Assembly (NCBI GenBank): GCA_022769825.1
Contig: JALEJI010000046.1
Span: forward strand, 1-38,709
Reading direction: 5' to 3'
Length of the DNA stretch: 38,709 bases
DNA from: Prevotella sp.
GTDB lineage: Bacteria > Bacteroidota > Bacteroidia > Bacteroidales > Bacteroidaceae
In this document: in pieces, positions 15,379 through 22,634 of the stretch
Position numbering within the stretch: position 1 is the stretch's first letter
Layout of the letters: every line of letters begins with the position of its first letter
The notes under the pieces: model-generated
What the model was told of the DNA's origin: nothing
Seen by the model: only the letters and a program-made list of their open reading frames with translations
Database searches by the model: none
Made by a program: the position numbers and the translations under genes

Positions 15379-17328
15379 ATGAGTTATCTCAAATTTGAAA
15401 GGGCACAGATGATAAACCTTCAAGAATCTTTGCAAAAAGAGATTCTGAGAACTAACCGGTCAGGTGCTTACTCCTGCTCTACGGTCGTAGACTGCAACAC
15501 GAGAAAGTATCACGGCCTATTGGTCGTGCCTGTTCCTGAGCTTGACCACGACAATCATGTGCTTCTTTCATCACTCGACTGCTCGGTCATACAGCATGGC
15601 GCGGCCTTCAACCTTGGCCTGCACAAATACCATAGCGGCACGTTCAGCCCAAACGGCCATAAATACATCTTCGACTTCGATTGCGACAAGATTCCGACGA
15701 CCATATACAGGGTTGGCGGCGTGATATTGAAAAAAGAGGTGGTGTTCCAGCACTACGAGGACCGCGTGCTCATACGCTACACTCTCGTCGACGCCCACTC
15801 GGAGACCACGCTGCAGTTTCAGCCTTTCCTCGCCTTCCGCAGCGTGAGACAGTTCACGCACGAGAACTCAAGGGCGAGCCGCGACTACGAGGAGGTGAGC
15901 AACGGCATACGCACCAGGATGTACGACGGTTACCCTTACCTCTACATGCAATTCTCGAAGAAGCCCAAGTTCGTGTACGACCCCAACTGGTATCGCGACC
16001 TTGAATACCAAAAAGAGCAAGAGCGCGGCTATTCGTCGACGGAAGACCTGTATGTGCCAGGCTATTTCTCCATACCCATCAAGAAGGGCGAGAGCATCGT
16101 CTTCGCCGCGTCCACGTCGGAGTCGAAACCGAGAGGCCTGAAGGCCCTCTTCGACAAGGAAGCCGACGAGCGCACGCCTCGCGACAACTTCATTCACTTC
16201 CTCATAAACGCGGCTCACCAGTTCCACGTGCACGACAAGGATGGCAAACGATATATCCTGGCCGGCTATCCGTGGTTCAAATGCCGCGCGAGAGACACGT
16301 TCATCTCGCTGCCTGGCTTGGCATTGTCGATAGACGAGGTTGACTATTTCGAGGACGCCATGGACACCGCCACGAAGCAGCTCTACGACTTCATGGAAGG
16401 CAAGGAGCAGACCGGACTCTTGGCAGAGGTGGAGCAGCCCGACGTGCCGCTGTGGGCCATCAGGGCCGCGCAGCAATATTCCAACAAGCTGGGGCTGACG
16501 CTTTGCGCGAAGAGATACGGCAAGCTCGTGCACGACCTTATACATTATATAATAAGCAACAAGCACCCTTACCTCGTGCTCGACACCAACGGCCTGCTGA
16601 AGACGGATGGCAAGAAGAAGGCCATGACGTGGATGAACTCCACGGTGAACGGACTGCCAGTGGTGCCGCGCACGGGATACATAGTAGAGTTCAACGCCTT
16701 GTGGTACAACGACCTCGTATTCGCCGAAGACATTGCCAAGGAGCTTGGCGACAATGCCGCCGCAGAGAGGCTGCACGAGCTGGCCGAGCGTTGCAAGGCC
16801 TCGTTTGTTGACACCTTCGTCAACGAGTATGGCTATCTCTACGACTTCGTTGACGGCGACAAGCCCGACTGGAGCGTTCGCCCGAACATGATTTTCGCCG
16901 TGGCTCTCGACAACTCGCCACTGACCCCGCAACAACAGAAGACCGTCTTCGACTACTGCACGCGCGAGCTGCTCACGCCGAAAGGCCTGCGCTCGCTGTC
17001 GCCAAAGAGCACGGGATACACCCCCATGTATGTCGGCGCGCAGGCGCAACGCGACTACGCTTATCATCAAGGCACCGCATGGCCCTGGCTCGAGGGTTTC
17101 TACCTCAGCGCCTGCCTGAAGCTCTTCAAGCGCTCGCGCCTGAGCTTCATACGCCGCCAGATGGTGGGATTCGAGGACGAGATGTTCAACCACTGCGTGG
17201 GCACGCTGCCTGAGCTCTTCGACGGCAACCCGCCATTCAGGGGCAGGGGAGCCGTGTCGTTCGCGGCTAACGTGGCCGGGATATTGCGCGCCACGGAACT
17301 ACTTGAGAATATCAATGAAAACAAATAG
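15379..17328 (+). CDS. Glycogen debranching enzyme (amylo-alpha-1,6-glucosidase, GDE_C/GH133 type)
   Basis: The 649-residue protein has no signal peptide. The N-terminal region (about 20-240, including SGAYSCSTVVDCNTRKYHGLLV) matches the GDE N-terminal beta domain, and the C-terminal alpha/alpha barrel begins near residue 280 with the hallmark AGYPWFKCRARDTFISLPG (from residue 295). It ends with GTAWPWLEGFYLSACLK. The family removes alpha-1,6 branch stubs of glycogen. It is the first gene of a three-gene unit with a GT4 glycosyltransferase and a GH57-like protein, 12 bases before the second gene. Together these form the glycogen locus seen in many Bacteroidota. Confidence 0.92.
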   Translation: MSYLKFERAQMINLQESLQKEILRTNRSGAYSCSTVVDCNTRKYHGLLVVPVPELDHDNHVLLSSLDCSVIQHGAAFNLGLHKYHSGTFSPNGHKYIFDFDCDKIPTTIYRVGGVILKKEVVFQHYEDRVLIRYTLVDAHSETTLQFQPFLAFRSVRQFTHENSRASRDYEEVSNGIRTRMYDGYPYLYMQFSKKPKFVYDPNWYRDLEYQKEQERGYSSTEDLYVPGYFSIPIKKGESIVFAASTSESKPRGLKALFDKEADERTPRDNFIHFLINAAHQFHVHDKDGKRYILAGYPWFKCRARDTFISLPGLALSIDEVDYFEDAMDTATKQLYDFMEGKEQTGLLAEVEQPDVPLWAIRAAQQYSNKLGLTLCAKRYGKLVHDLIHYIISNKHPYLVLDTNGLLKTDGKKKAMTWMNSTVNGLPVVPRTGYIVEFNALWYNDLVFAEDIAKELGDNAAAERLHELAERCKASFVDTFVNEYGYLYDFVDGDKPDWSVRPNMIFAVALDNSPLTPQQQKTVFDYCTRELLTPKGLRSLSPKSTGYTPMYVGAQAQRDYAYHQGTAWPWLEGFYLSACLKLFKRSRLSFIRRQMVGFEDEMFNHCVGTLPELFDGNPPFRGRGAVSFAANVAGILRATELLENINENK

Positions 17329-17334
17329 GAGGGG
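17327..17334 (+). promoter_or_regulatory. Unusually strong Shine-Dalgarno, overlapping the upstream stop codon
   Basis: AGGAGGGG overlaps the TAG stop of the debranching gene and lies 6 bases before the glycosyltransferase ATG. Most genes here show no such site, so translation of the second gene is probably coupled to the first. Confidence 0.6.
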
Positions 17335-17340
17335 CGACAT

Positions 17341-18609
17341 ATGAAAGTTTTAATGTTTGGATGGGAATATCCTCCTCATGTATTCGGTGGACTGGCCACC
17401 GCCAACTTCGGCATTTCTGAAGGACTGCACGCCCAAGGCGACGTGGAGATAACGCTTTGCCTGCCACGGCCTTTTGGCGATGAAGACCACACCTACGCGC
17501 GTATCGTGGCAATGAACTGCGTGCCAATAGTGTACAAGAACGTTGACCGCGACTACGTGAAGCAACGCATCGGCAACCTGATGGACCCTGATGAGTATTA
17601 CCGGTTCCGCGACCACATATATGCCGACTTCGGCTATATGCACGTCAACGACTTGGGGTGCATGGAGTTTGCCGGCGGATACCCAAGCAACCTTAACGAG
17701 GAGATAAACAACTACAGCATAATAGCCGGACAGGTGGCGCGCGCCGAGGAGTTCGACATCATTCACGCTCACGACTGGCTCACCTACCCCGCCGGCATCT
17801 TCGCCAAGCAAATCAGCGGAAAGCCACTGTGCATACACGTCCACGCCACCGACTGGGACCGCTCGCGCGGACACGTCAACCCTACCGTCTACGGCATAGA
17901 GAAAGACGGAATGGACCATGCCGACTGCATAATGTGCGTGTCGGAACTGACGAGGCAAACCGTGATAAACCATTATCACCAAGACCCAAGGAAGGTGTTC
18001 ACGGTGCACAACGCCGTGTACCCGTTAAGCCCTGAGAACCAAGCCATACCGCGGCCCGACCACAGGGGCAAGGAGAAGGTCGTCACGTTCCTGGGACGCA
18101 TCACCATGCAGAAAGGCCCGGAATATTTCGTGGAGGCCGCCAACATGGTGCTGCACCGAACCAACAACATTCGCTTCTGCATGGCAGGATCGGGCGACAT
18201 GATGGACGCCATGATTTACCTCGCGGCGGAGCGCGGCATCGCCGACAGGTTCCACTTCCCGGGCTTCATGAGGGGCAAGCAAGTCTACGAATGCCTAAAA
18301 AACTCTGACGTGTACGTCATGCCGTCGGTGAGCGAGCCGTTTGGCATCTCGCCACTCGAGGCCATGCAATGCGGTACGCCGACAATCATCTCAAAGACAA
18401 GCGGTTGCGGAGAAATACTGACAAACTGTATCAAGATAGACTATTGGGACATCAACGCCATGGCAGACGCCATATACAGCATTTGCCACAACGAGGGACT
18501 GTTCAACTACCTGCAACAGAAAGGCCAGGAGGAAGTGGCGCAAATCACCTGGGAGAAGGTGGGACGATGGATCAGGGAACTATACCTGAGAACGCTCCAT
18601 TGGATTTGA
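17341..18609 (+). CDS. GT4-type glycosyltransferase, probable glycogen synthase
   Basis: This 422-residue cytosolic GT-B protein starts MKVLMFGWEYPPHVFGGLA, the glucosyl-donor loop type seen in glycogen-synthase-like enzymes of Bacteroidota. The retaining GT EX7E motif is at residues 332-340 (E-P-F-G-I-S-P-L-E), preceded by VTFLGRITMQKGPEYFVEA. The position between a debranching enzyme and a GH57-like protein suggests it elongates glycogen from ADP- or UDP-glucose; the donor cannot be read from sequence. It is translationally coupled to the debranching gene and followed by the GH57-like gene after 46 bases. Confidence 0.88.
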   Translation: MKVLMFGWEYPPHVFGGLATANFGISEGLHAQGDVEITLCLPRPFGDEDHTYARIVAMNCVPIVYKNVDRDYVKQRIGNLMDPDEYYRFRDHIYADFGYMHVNDLGCMEFAGGYPSNLNEEINNYSIIAGQVARAEEFDIIHAHDWLTYPAGIFAKQISGKPLCIHVHATDWDRSRGHVNPTVYGIEKDGMDHADCIMCVSELTRQTVINHYHQDPRKVFTVHNAVYPLSPENQAIPRPDHRGKEKVVTFLGRITMQKGPEYFVEAANMVLHRTNNIRFCMAGSGDMMDAMIYLAAERGIADRFHFPGFMRGKQVYECLKNSDVYVMPSVSEPFGISPLEAMQCGTPTIISKTSGCGEILTNCIKIDYWDINAMADAIYSICHNEGLFNYLQQKGQEEVAQITWEKVGRWIRELYLRTLHWI

Positions 18610-18655
18610 GCCGAGAGACATAACAGAAAAACAGACAGAAAAACCATAAACGACC

Positions 18656-20116
18656 ATGAAAACAATTTGTTTATACTTCGAGATACACCAAATAGTACAC
18701 TTGAAACGGTACCGCTTCTTCGACATTGGCACCGACCACTACTATTACGACGACTACGAGAACGAGCGCACCATAAGGGACATAGCCGAGCGCTCATACA
18801 TACCCGCGCTCAACACCATCGGCGAGATGATAAAGGAGAACGGAAAGTATTTCCGCGTGGCGTTCTCGCTCTCCGGCGTCGGCATGGAGCAACTGGAGCA
18901 ATACGCGCCTGAGGTGCTCGACAAGCTCGTGGAGCTTAACAAGACGGGCTGCGTGGAATTTCTCGCGGAGCCTTACGCCCACGGCCTGTCGGCATTGAAA
19001 GACAACACCATGTTCGCACTGAACGTGAAGAACCAATGCGACAAGATGGTGGAATACTTCGGCAAGCGACCAACCGTGCTACGCAACTCGTCGCTCATCT
19101 ACAGCGACGACATTGGCCTCCAGGCCAGCGAGATGGGCTTCAAGGGCATGCTGACAGAAGGCGCCAAGCACGTGCTGGGATGGAAGTCGCCGCACTATGT
19201 CTACAACTGCGCGCTCACGCCGAAACTGAAACTGCTGCTGCGCGACGTCAACCTGAGCGACGACATCAGCCTGCGATTCAACAACAAGGATTGGGAAGGC
19301 TACCCGCTCTTCGCCGACCAGTATATAGCGAAGATCGCGCAACTGCCAGAACCGGAGAAGGTCGTAAACATCTTCATGGAGTTGTCGGCACTGGGAATAG
19401 CGCAACCGCTGTCGTCAAACATCCTCGAGTTCATCCACGCGCTGCCACGATTCGCCAAGCAGCAAGGCATCACGTTCTCAACGCCATCGGAAGTGTGCGA
19501 CGACTTCAACAGCGTGGGCGACCTCAACGTGCCCGACACCCTGTCGTGGGTCGACGAGGAGCGCGACGTGAGCAGCTGGCTCGGCAACGACATGCAGAGG
19601 GAGGCGTTCAACAAGCTCTACGGCATTGCCGACAGGGTCAGGATAGCCAACGACCCAATGATAAACCAGGACTACAACTACCTGCAGGCGAGCAACAACT
19701 TCAGGTTCATGTCCACGAAGCCTTCGCAAGTGGGTATAGACAGGGGCATTTACAGCAGTCCGTTCGACGCCTTCACCAACTACATGAACATCCTTGGCGA
19801 CTTCATCAACAGGGTCAACGCGCTCTATCCATCTGACATCGACAACGACCAGCTCAACTCTCTGCTGACCACCATCAAGAACGAGGGCGACGAGATTGAG
19901 ATGAAGGACAAGGAAATAGAACGGCTGCAAGCCCGACTGGAGAAATCGGAGGCGACGGTGACAAAGCTCCGCAAGAAATACGAGACCAAGGAGATAACGA
20001 AGACCCAAACGGCAAAGAAGACCACCAGGGCAAGCAAGACCAAGAAGAGCGAAGCAAAAGAAGCCTCAGCCAAAGAAGAAAGCCCGACAACAACAAAAGA
20101 AGAGACTAAGGCTTAA
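18656..20116 (+). CDS. GH57 alpha-amylase-like protein with replaced catalytic residues
   Basis: The 486-residue protein shows the GH57 fold: FEIHQ (residues 8-12), VEFLAEPYAHGLS (100-112), RNSSLIYSDDIG (143-154), FMELSALG (240-247) and ITFSTPSEV. In archaeal GH57 amylases the third motif reads RNTELIY with Glu as nucleophile and the fourth FMDYE with Asp as acid. Here these positions are Ser146 and Glu242. I recall that GH57 alpha-amylase-like homologues lacking catalytic residues have been described, including in Bacteroidota, so the protein may bind or scaffold glycogen rather than cleave it. The C-terminus (about 410-486) is a coiled coil followed by a Lys/Thr/Glu/Ala-rich tail. It is the last gene of the glycogen operon. 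Confidence 0.88.
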   Translation: MKTICLYFEIHQIVHLKRYRFFDIGTDHYYYDDYENERTIRDIAERSYIPALNTIGEMIKENGKYFRVAFSLSGVGMEQLEQYAPEVLDKLVELNKTGCVEFLAEPYAHGLSALKDNTMFALNVKNQCDKMVEYFGKRPTVLRNSSLIYSDDIGLQASEMGFKGMLTEGAKHVLGWKSPHYVYNCALTPKLKLLLRDVNLSDDISLRFNNKDWEGYPLFADQYIAKIAQLPEPEKVVNIFMELSALGIAQPLSSNILEFIHALPRFAKQQGITFSTPSEVCDDFNSVGDLNVPDTLSWVDEERDVSSWLGNDMQREAFNKLYGIADRVRIANDPMINQDYNYLQASNNFRFMSTKPSQVGIDRGIYSSPFDAFTNYMNILGDFINRVNALYPSDIDNDQLNSLLTTIKNEGDEIEMKDKEIERLQARLEKSEATVTKLRKKYETKEITKTQTAKKTTRASKTKKSEAKEASAKEESPTTTKEETKA

Positions 20117-20165
20117 CACACGCCAAGACTGGCACACGCATAAAACATTTATAGAATAAGCATTC

Positions 20166-20206
20166 GTTTCCCCGGCAATTTTTTTATTGTCGGGGAAACT
20201 TTTTTT
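20166..20206 (+). terminator. Terminator of the glycogen operon
   Basis: GTTTCCCCGGCAA pairs with TTGTCGGGGAAAC (one mismatch) around a TTTTTTTA loop and is followed by seven T. Confidence 0.9.
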
Positions 20207-20275
20207 ACAAGGAATGTAATATTATAATCATGATTGACGTTATTAAGTTATAATAATCAACAATAATAACTGCCC

Positions 20276-20416
20276 ATGATAAAACGTCTACTTAAAAAAG
20301 ACAAGCAGCCTTCAGAATTGTCGTTGTATGTCATACGTGAGTTCGCACGCCAATACAATGCCATCAAAAAGCGAGAAAACAACAGCTTCTGCGCGTACAA
20401 CATCACATTATCTTGA
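20276..20416 (+). CDS. Small basic 46-residue ORF directly upstream of rpe
   Basis: ATG at 20276 opens 46 codons ending TGA at 20414-20416, four bases before the rpe ATG. The product starts MIKRLLKKDKQPSELS and contains LYVIREFARQYNAIKKR. It has a short amphipathic, Lys/Arg-rich profile, no signal peptide or membrane segment. The LS..VIREFAR.Y pattern resembles small conserved Bacteroidota ORFs that I recall only loosely. The tight spacing suggests translational coupling with rpe. The ORF could also be a leader peptide. Function unknown. Confidence 0.5.
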   Translation: MIKRLLKKDKQPSELSLYVIREFARQYNAIKKRENNSFCAYNITLS

Positions 20417-20420
20417 AAGT

Positions 20421-21080
20421 ATGGAAAAAACACAAACTATAATTTCCCCATCATTGCTGTCCGCTGATTTCTGCGACCTGAAATCAGACATCGACATGAT
20501 AAACCGCAGCGAGGCCGACTGGCTCCACTGCGACGTTATGGACGGAGTGTTTGTACCCAACATCTCATTCGGTTTCCCCGTCTTACAAGCGTTAAAAGGC
20601 ATTTGCAAGAAGCCGCTCGACGCCCATTTCATGATCGTGAAGCCGGAAAGATACATAGACACGGCGGCAAAGGCTGGAGTGTCGATAATGACGGTACACC
20701 AAGAAGCCGTATTGCACCTGAACCGCGTGGTCAGCCAAATACATGAGGCCGGCATGAAAGCGGGCGTGGCATTGAACCCAGCTACACCAGTGAGCGCGCT
20801 CGAAGACATCATAGAAGACGTGGACATGGTGTTGCTCATGAGCGTAAATCCTGGATTCGGCGGACAGAAGTTCATTGAGAACACCATCAACAAGGTGCGT
20901 CGTCTTGTGAAACTGATAGACCAAAGCCAATCCAAGGCCATAATCGAAGTGGACGGAGGCGTGAACAACGAGACCGCGCCACGATTGGTCAAGGCCGGTG
21001 TCAACGCTCTCGTCAGCGGCAACTACGTGTTTAAGAGCCTCAATCCTGAGGAGGTGATTAAGCAACTGAAAAGCCTCTAA
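20421..21080 (+). CDS. rpe: Ribulose-phosphate 3-epimerase
   Basis: The 219-residue TIM-barrel enzyme interconverts ribulose-5-phosphate and xylulose-5-phosphate in the pentose phosphate pathway. Visible motifs: ISPSLLSADF near the N-terminus, LHCDVMDGVFVPNISFG with metal-binding His and Asp, DAHFMI, MSVNPGFGGQKF, and the second catalytic Asp in IEVDGGVN. The start at 20421 gives the normal family length; an in-frame ATG at 20328 would add 31 unrelated residues overlapping the small upstream ORF. It is followed by a terminator-like hairpin. Confidence 0.95.
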   Translation: MEKTQTIISPSLLSADFCDLKSDIDMINRSEADWLHCDVMDGVFVPNISFGFPVLQALKGICKKPLDAHFMIVKPERYIDTAAKAGVSIMTVHQEAVLHLNRVVSQIHEAGMKAGVALNPATPVSALEDIIEDVDMVLLMSVNPGFGGQKFIENTINKVRRLVKLIDQSQSKAIIEVDGGVNNETAPRLVKAGVNALVSGNYVFKSLNPEEVIKQLKSL

Positions 21081-21106
21081 GAACAAACTACCGTAAGGGA
21101 GATTAT

Positions 21107-21162
21107 TGCCACCCGCTTTCTTTGAGCATAACATGTGCTGAAAAAAAGCGGGTAGGCATTTT
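21107..21162 (+). terminator. Terminator after rpe
   Basis: TGCC..CCCGCTT at 21107-21118 pairs with AAGCGGG..GGCA at 21146-21157 (small internal loop), with an inner AGC/GCT, followed by TTTTA. Confidence 0.7.
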
Positions 21163-21461
21163 ATCCACACGGATTTGAAAGATTATAAAGATGCCGGCTT
21201 CGCCGATTATACACACCGCCATTCAACCGTTTCCGCAGTGGCAAGCCTCCAAACCAAAGTACAGGGGCGACTATGGATGGTTAGAGGCCGCACCAACCAA
21301 TATGGACAATCCATGACAGGCCTCGACAACGCCGTCGGTGCGTTTTCGGGCGAAAAGTTTTGCCGTTACGGTGCAACGGCGATGCGATTACGGTGTAACC
21401 CTAATATAAAGGTAGCGAAACGTCTGGATTTTGCATTCTTGCGGAAAAAATCGCCAAAACG
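21163..21461. other. Intergenic region before tRNA-His
   Basis: No supported gene. An ORF runs through here but also across the tRNA-His and is therefore rejected. The region holds array C (21362-21398) and otherwise nothing recognised. Confidence 0.5.
21362..21402 (+). repeat. 22-bp-period palindromic array C (2 units)
   Basis: Units start at 21362 (GCCGTTACGGTGCAACGGC) and 21384 (GCGATTACGGTGTAAC, then diverging to CCT), linked by GAT. Only the array is shared with copies A and B; the surrounding composite repeat is not recognisable here. Confidence 0.8.
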
Positions 21462-21493
21462 TTTGGTGATACGGAAAAGAAGCCGTAACTTTA
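21462..21493 (+). promoter_or_regulatory. Promoter of tRNA-His
   Basis: TTTG at 21462-21465 and TAACTTTA at 21486-21493 (last base differs from TAnnTTTG) are 20 bases apart. Confidence 0.55.
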
Positions 21494-21530
21494 CACTCGC
21501 TTTCATAGAGGAAGCACACTTATCAAATAT

Positions 21531-21605
21531 GGTGGGCGTAGTTCAGTTGGTTAGAGCGTCAGATTGTGGTTCTGAATGTCGTGGGTTCGAGTCCCACCCC
21601 CCACC
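21531..21605 (+). tRNA. tRNA-His (anticodon GTG)
   Basis: The cloverleaf includes the extra G-1 (21531) facing C73 (21605), the identity element of tRNA-His; anticodon loop TTGTGGT is at 21564-21570. T arm GTGGG/CCCAC is perfect. Position 67 (21599) is C opposite C6, a C.C mismatch in the acceptor stem where a G is expected. Confidence 0.9.
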
Positions 21606-21608
21606 CGA

Positions 21609-21642
21609 AAATCCCGCAAGTCAAACGACTTGCGGGATTTTT
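21609..21642 (+). terminator. Terminator of tRNA-His
   Basis: AAATCCCGCAAGT pairs perfectly with ACTTGCGGGATTT around CAAACG, followed by TT. Confidence 0.9.
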
Positions 21643-21797
21643 CGTTTTCACGCCTGTCACAAGCTTCGCTTCGTGAAGCCAAGCCCGGCACGAGCATTGT
21701 TTCATCAAGTTGACGAAGGGCGGTTTTCCCTTATCACATTAGGGGAACACCTACTTTCCTTTATGTTTTTTCTCCTGTCTCTTTGCTTCTAAACGCC

Positions 21798-21805
21798 TAT
21801 CTTTG
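21798..21805 (+). promoter_or_regulatory. -7 promoter element of the small secreted protein gene
   Basis: TATCTTTG lies 49 bases before the ATG at 21855; no clear -33 box at the usual spacing. Confidence 0.5.
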
Positions 21806-21854
21806 CAGTGTGTTAGAAGACAAGAGTAAAATAACCCTGTAATACCTTACGACT

Positions 21855-22382
21855 ATGAAACGTACATTATTGGCAATCGTGGCAGCATTGGTGATGACAA
21901 GCACAATGAACGCCCAAAGACTGACGGACATCACGGCTGAGGCACGTTTTATCACCGACAAGATGGTTGTGGAGTTAGGTCTCAACAAATTTCAGCGCGA
22001 CAACATTCTGAGCCTTAACCTCGCTTACCTTGACGGCATAAACAGCTATCGCGACATCAACGCCCGTGGCTGGCGCTATCGTAACAATAAAATGAAAGCC
22101 TTGCTCAGCGCAAAGCAGTGGAAGAAGTTCAAGAAGTGCCGCTACTTCTATCGTCCTATCGGATGGCGCGACAATGCCTACGTCCACAACATCTACGACA
22201 GGTACCCTCGCAAGAATCGCCCAGCACCTCCTCCACCGCCCGAGTTTGACAGAAGGATGGACAAGGGGCCGCGTCAGAGACCCGAATACGGGAAGCCTGG
22301 CAAGCCGAGGTTTGGCAACAACTCTCCAGAGGCCATCAAGATGAGACGTGAGATGCGGAAAGGCAATAGGTTCGCAAGATGA
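21855..22382 (+). CDS. Small secreted basic protein, proline-rich, unknown function
   Basis: The 175-residue product has a Sec signal peptide (MKRTLLAIVAALVMTSTMNAQ). Residues about 22-70 are helical (LTDITAEARFITDKMVVELGLNKFQRDNIL), faintly like the LTxxQ helices of Spy/CpxP-type periplasmic proteins, but I do not assign that family. The middle is rich in Tyr, Trp and Arg. A short proline run (PAPPPPPEF, about residue 123) and a Gly/Pro/Arg-rich tail follow, giving a very basic protein. It has its own promoter and terminator, so it is monocistronic. Confidence 0.75.
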   Translation: MKRTLLAIVAALVMTSTMNAQRLTDITAEARFITDKMVVELGLNKFQRDNILSLNLAYLDGINSYRDINARGWRYRNNKMKALLSAKQWKKFKKCRYFYRPIGWRDNAYVHNIYDRYPRKNRPAPPPPPEFDRRMDKGPRQRPEYGKPGKPRFGNNSPEAIKMRREMRKGNRFAR

Positions 22383-22417
22383 CAAAGGCCCAAGCCTGAT
22401 ATCGCAAGATAAATCGA

Positions 22418-22465
22418 GTAGGAGGTAAACACTAATCATAGGTGTTTACCTCCTACTTTCACGAA
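22418..22465 (+). terminator. Strong terminator after the small secreted protein gene
   Basis: GTAGGAGGTAAACA pairs perfectly with TGTTTACCTCCTAC, followed by TTT. The stretch from 22466 to the PBP1A stop at 22635 contains only a small TTTCAC/GTGAAA hairpin and nothing else recognised. Confidence 0.85.
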
Positions 22466-22634
22466 CACTATTTCACTCTTGGTGAAAGTCGCAATGTATA
22501 GCTGTATGTTCCATTAGGACACAAGTATTGGCTCAAGCAAGAACCAGCTATTGTCGCGATCTACCTTGACTGCCTCAAAATACATACGGCCAGGATAATT
22601 GGCATCATATCAACATAATGTCTTGAAAGGACAT

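Noticed and set aside
15868..17193. Antisense ORF of 441 codons inside the debranching enzyme gene
   Set aside because: Shadow of a well-supported gene; Val/Leu/Ala/Arg-rich with no recognisable domain.
20328..20420. N-terminal extension of rpe from ATG 20328
   Set aside because: It adds 31 unrelated residues, exceeds family length and overlaps the better-spaced small ORF in another frame.
21175..21792. A 205-codon plus-strand ORF between rpe and the small secreted protein gene
   Set aside because: It runs through array C, the whole tRNA-His gene and its terminator, and its product shows no family features.
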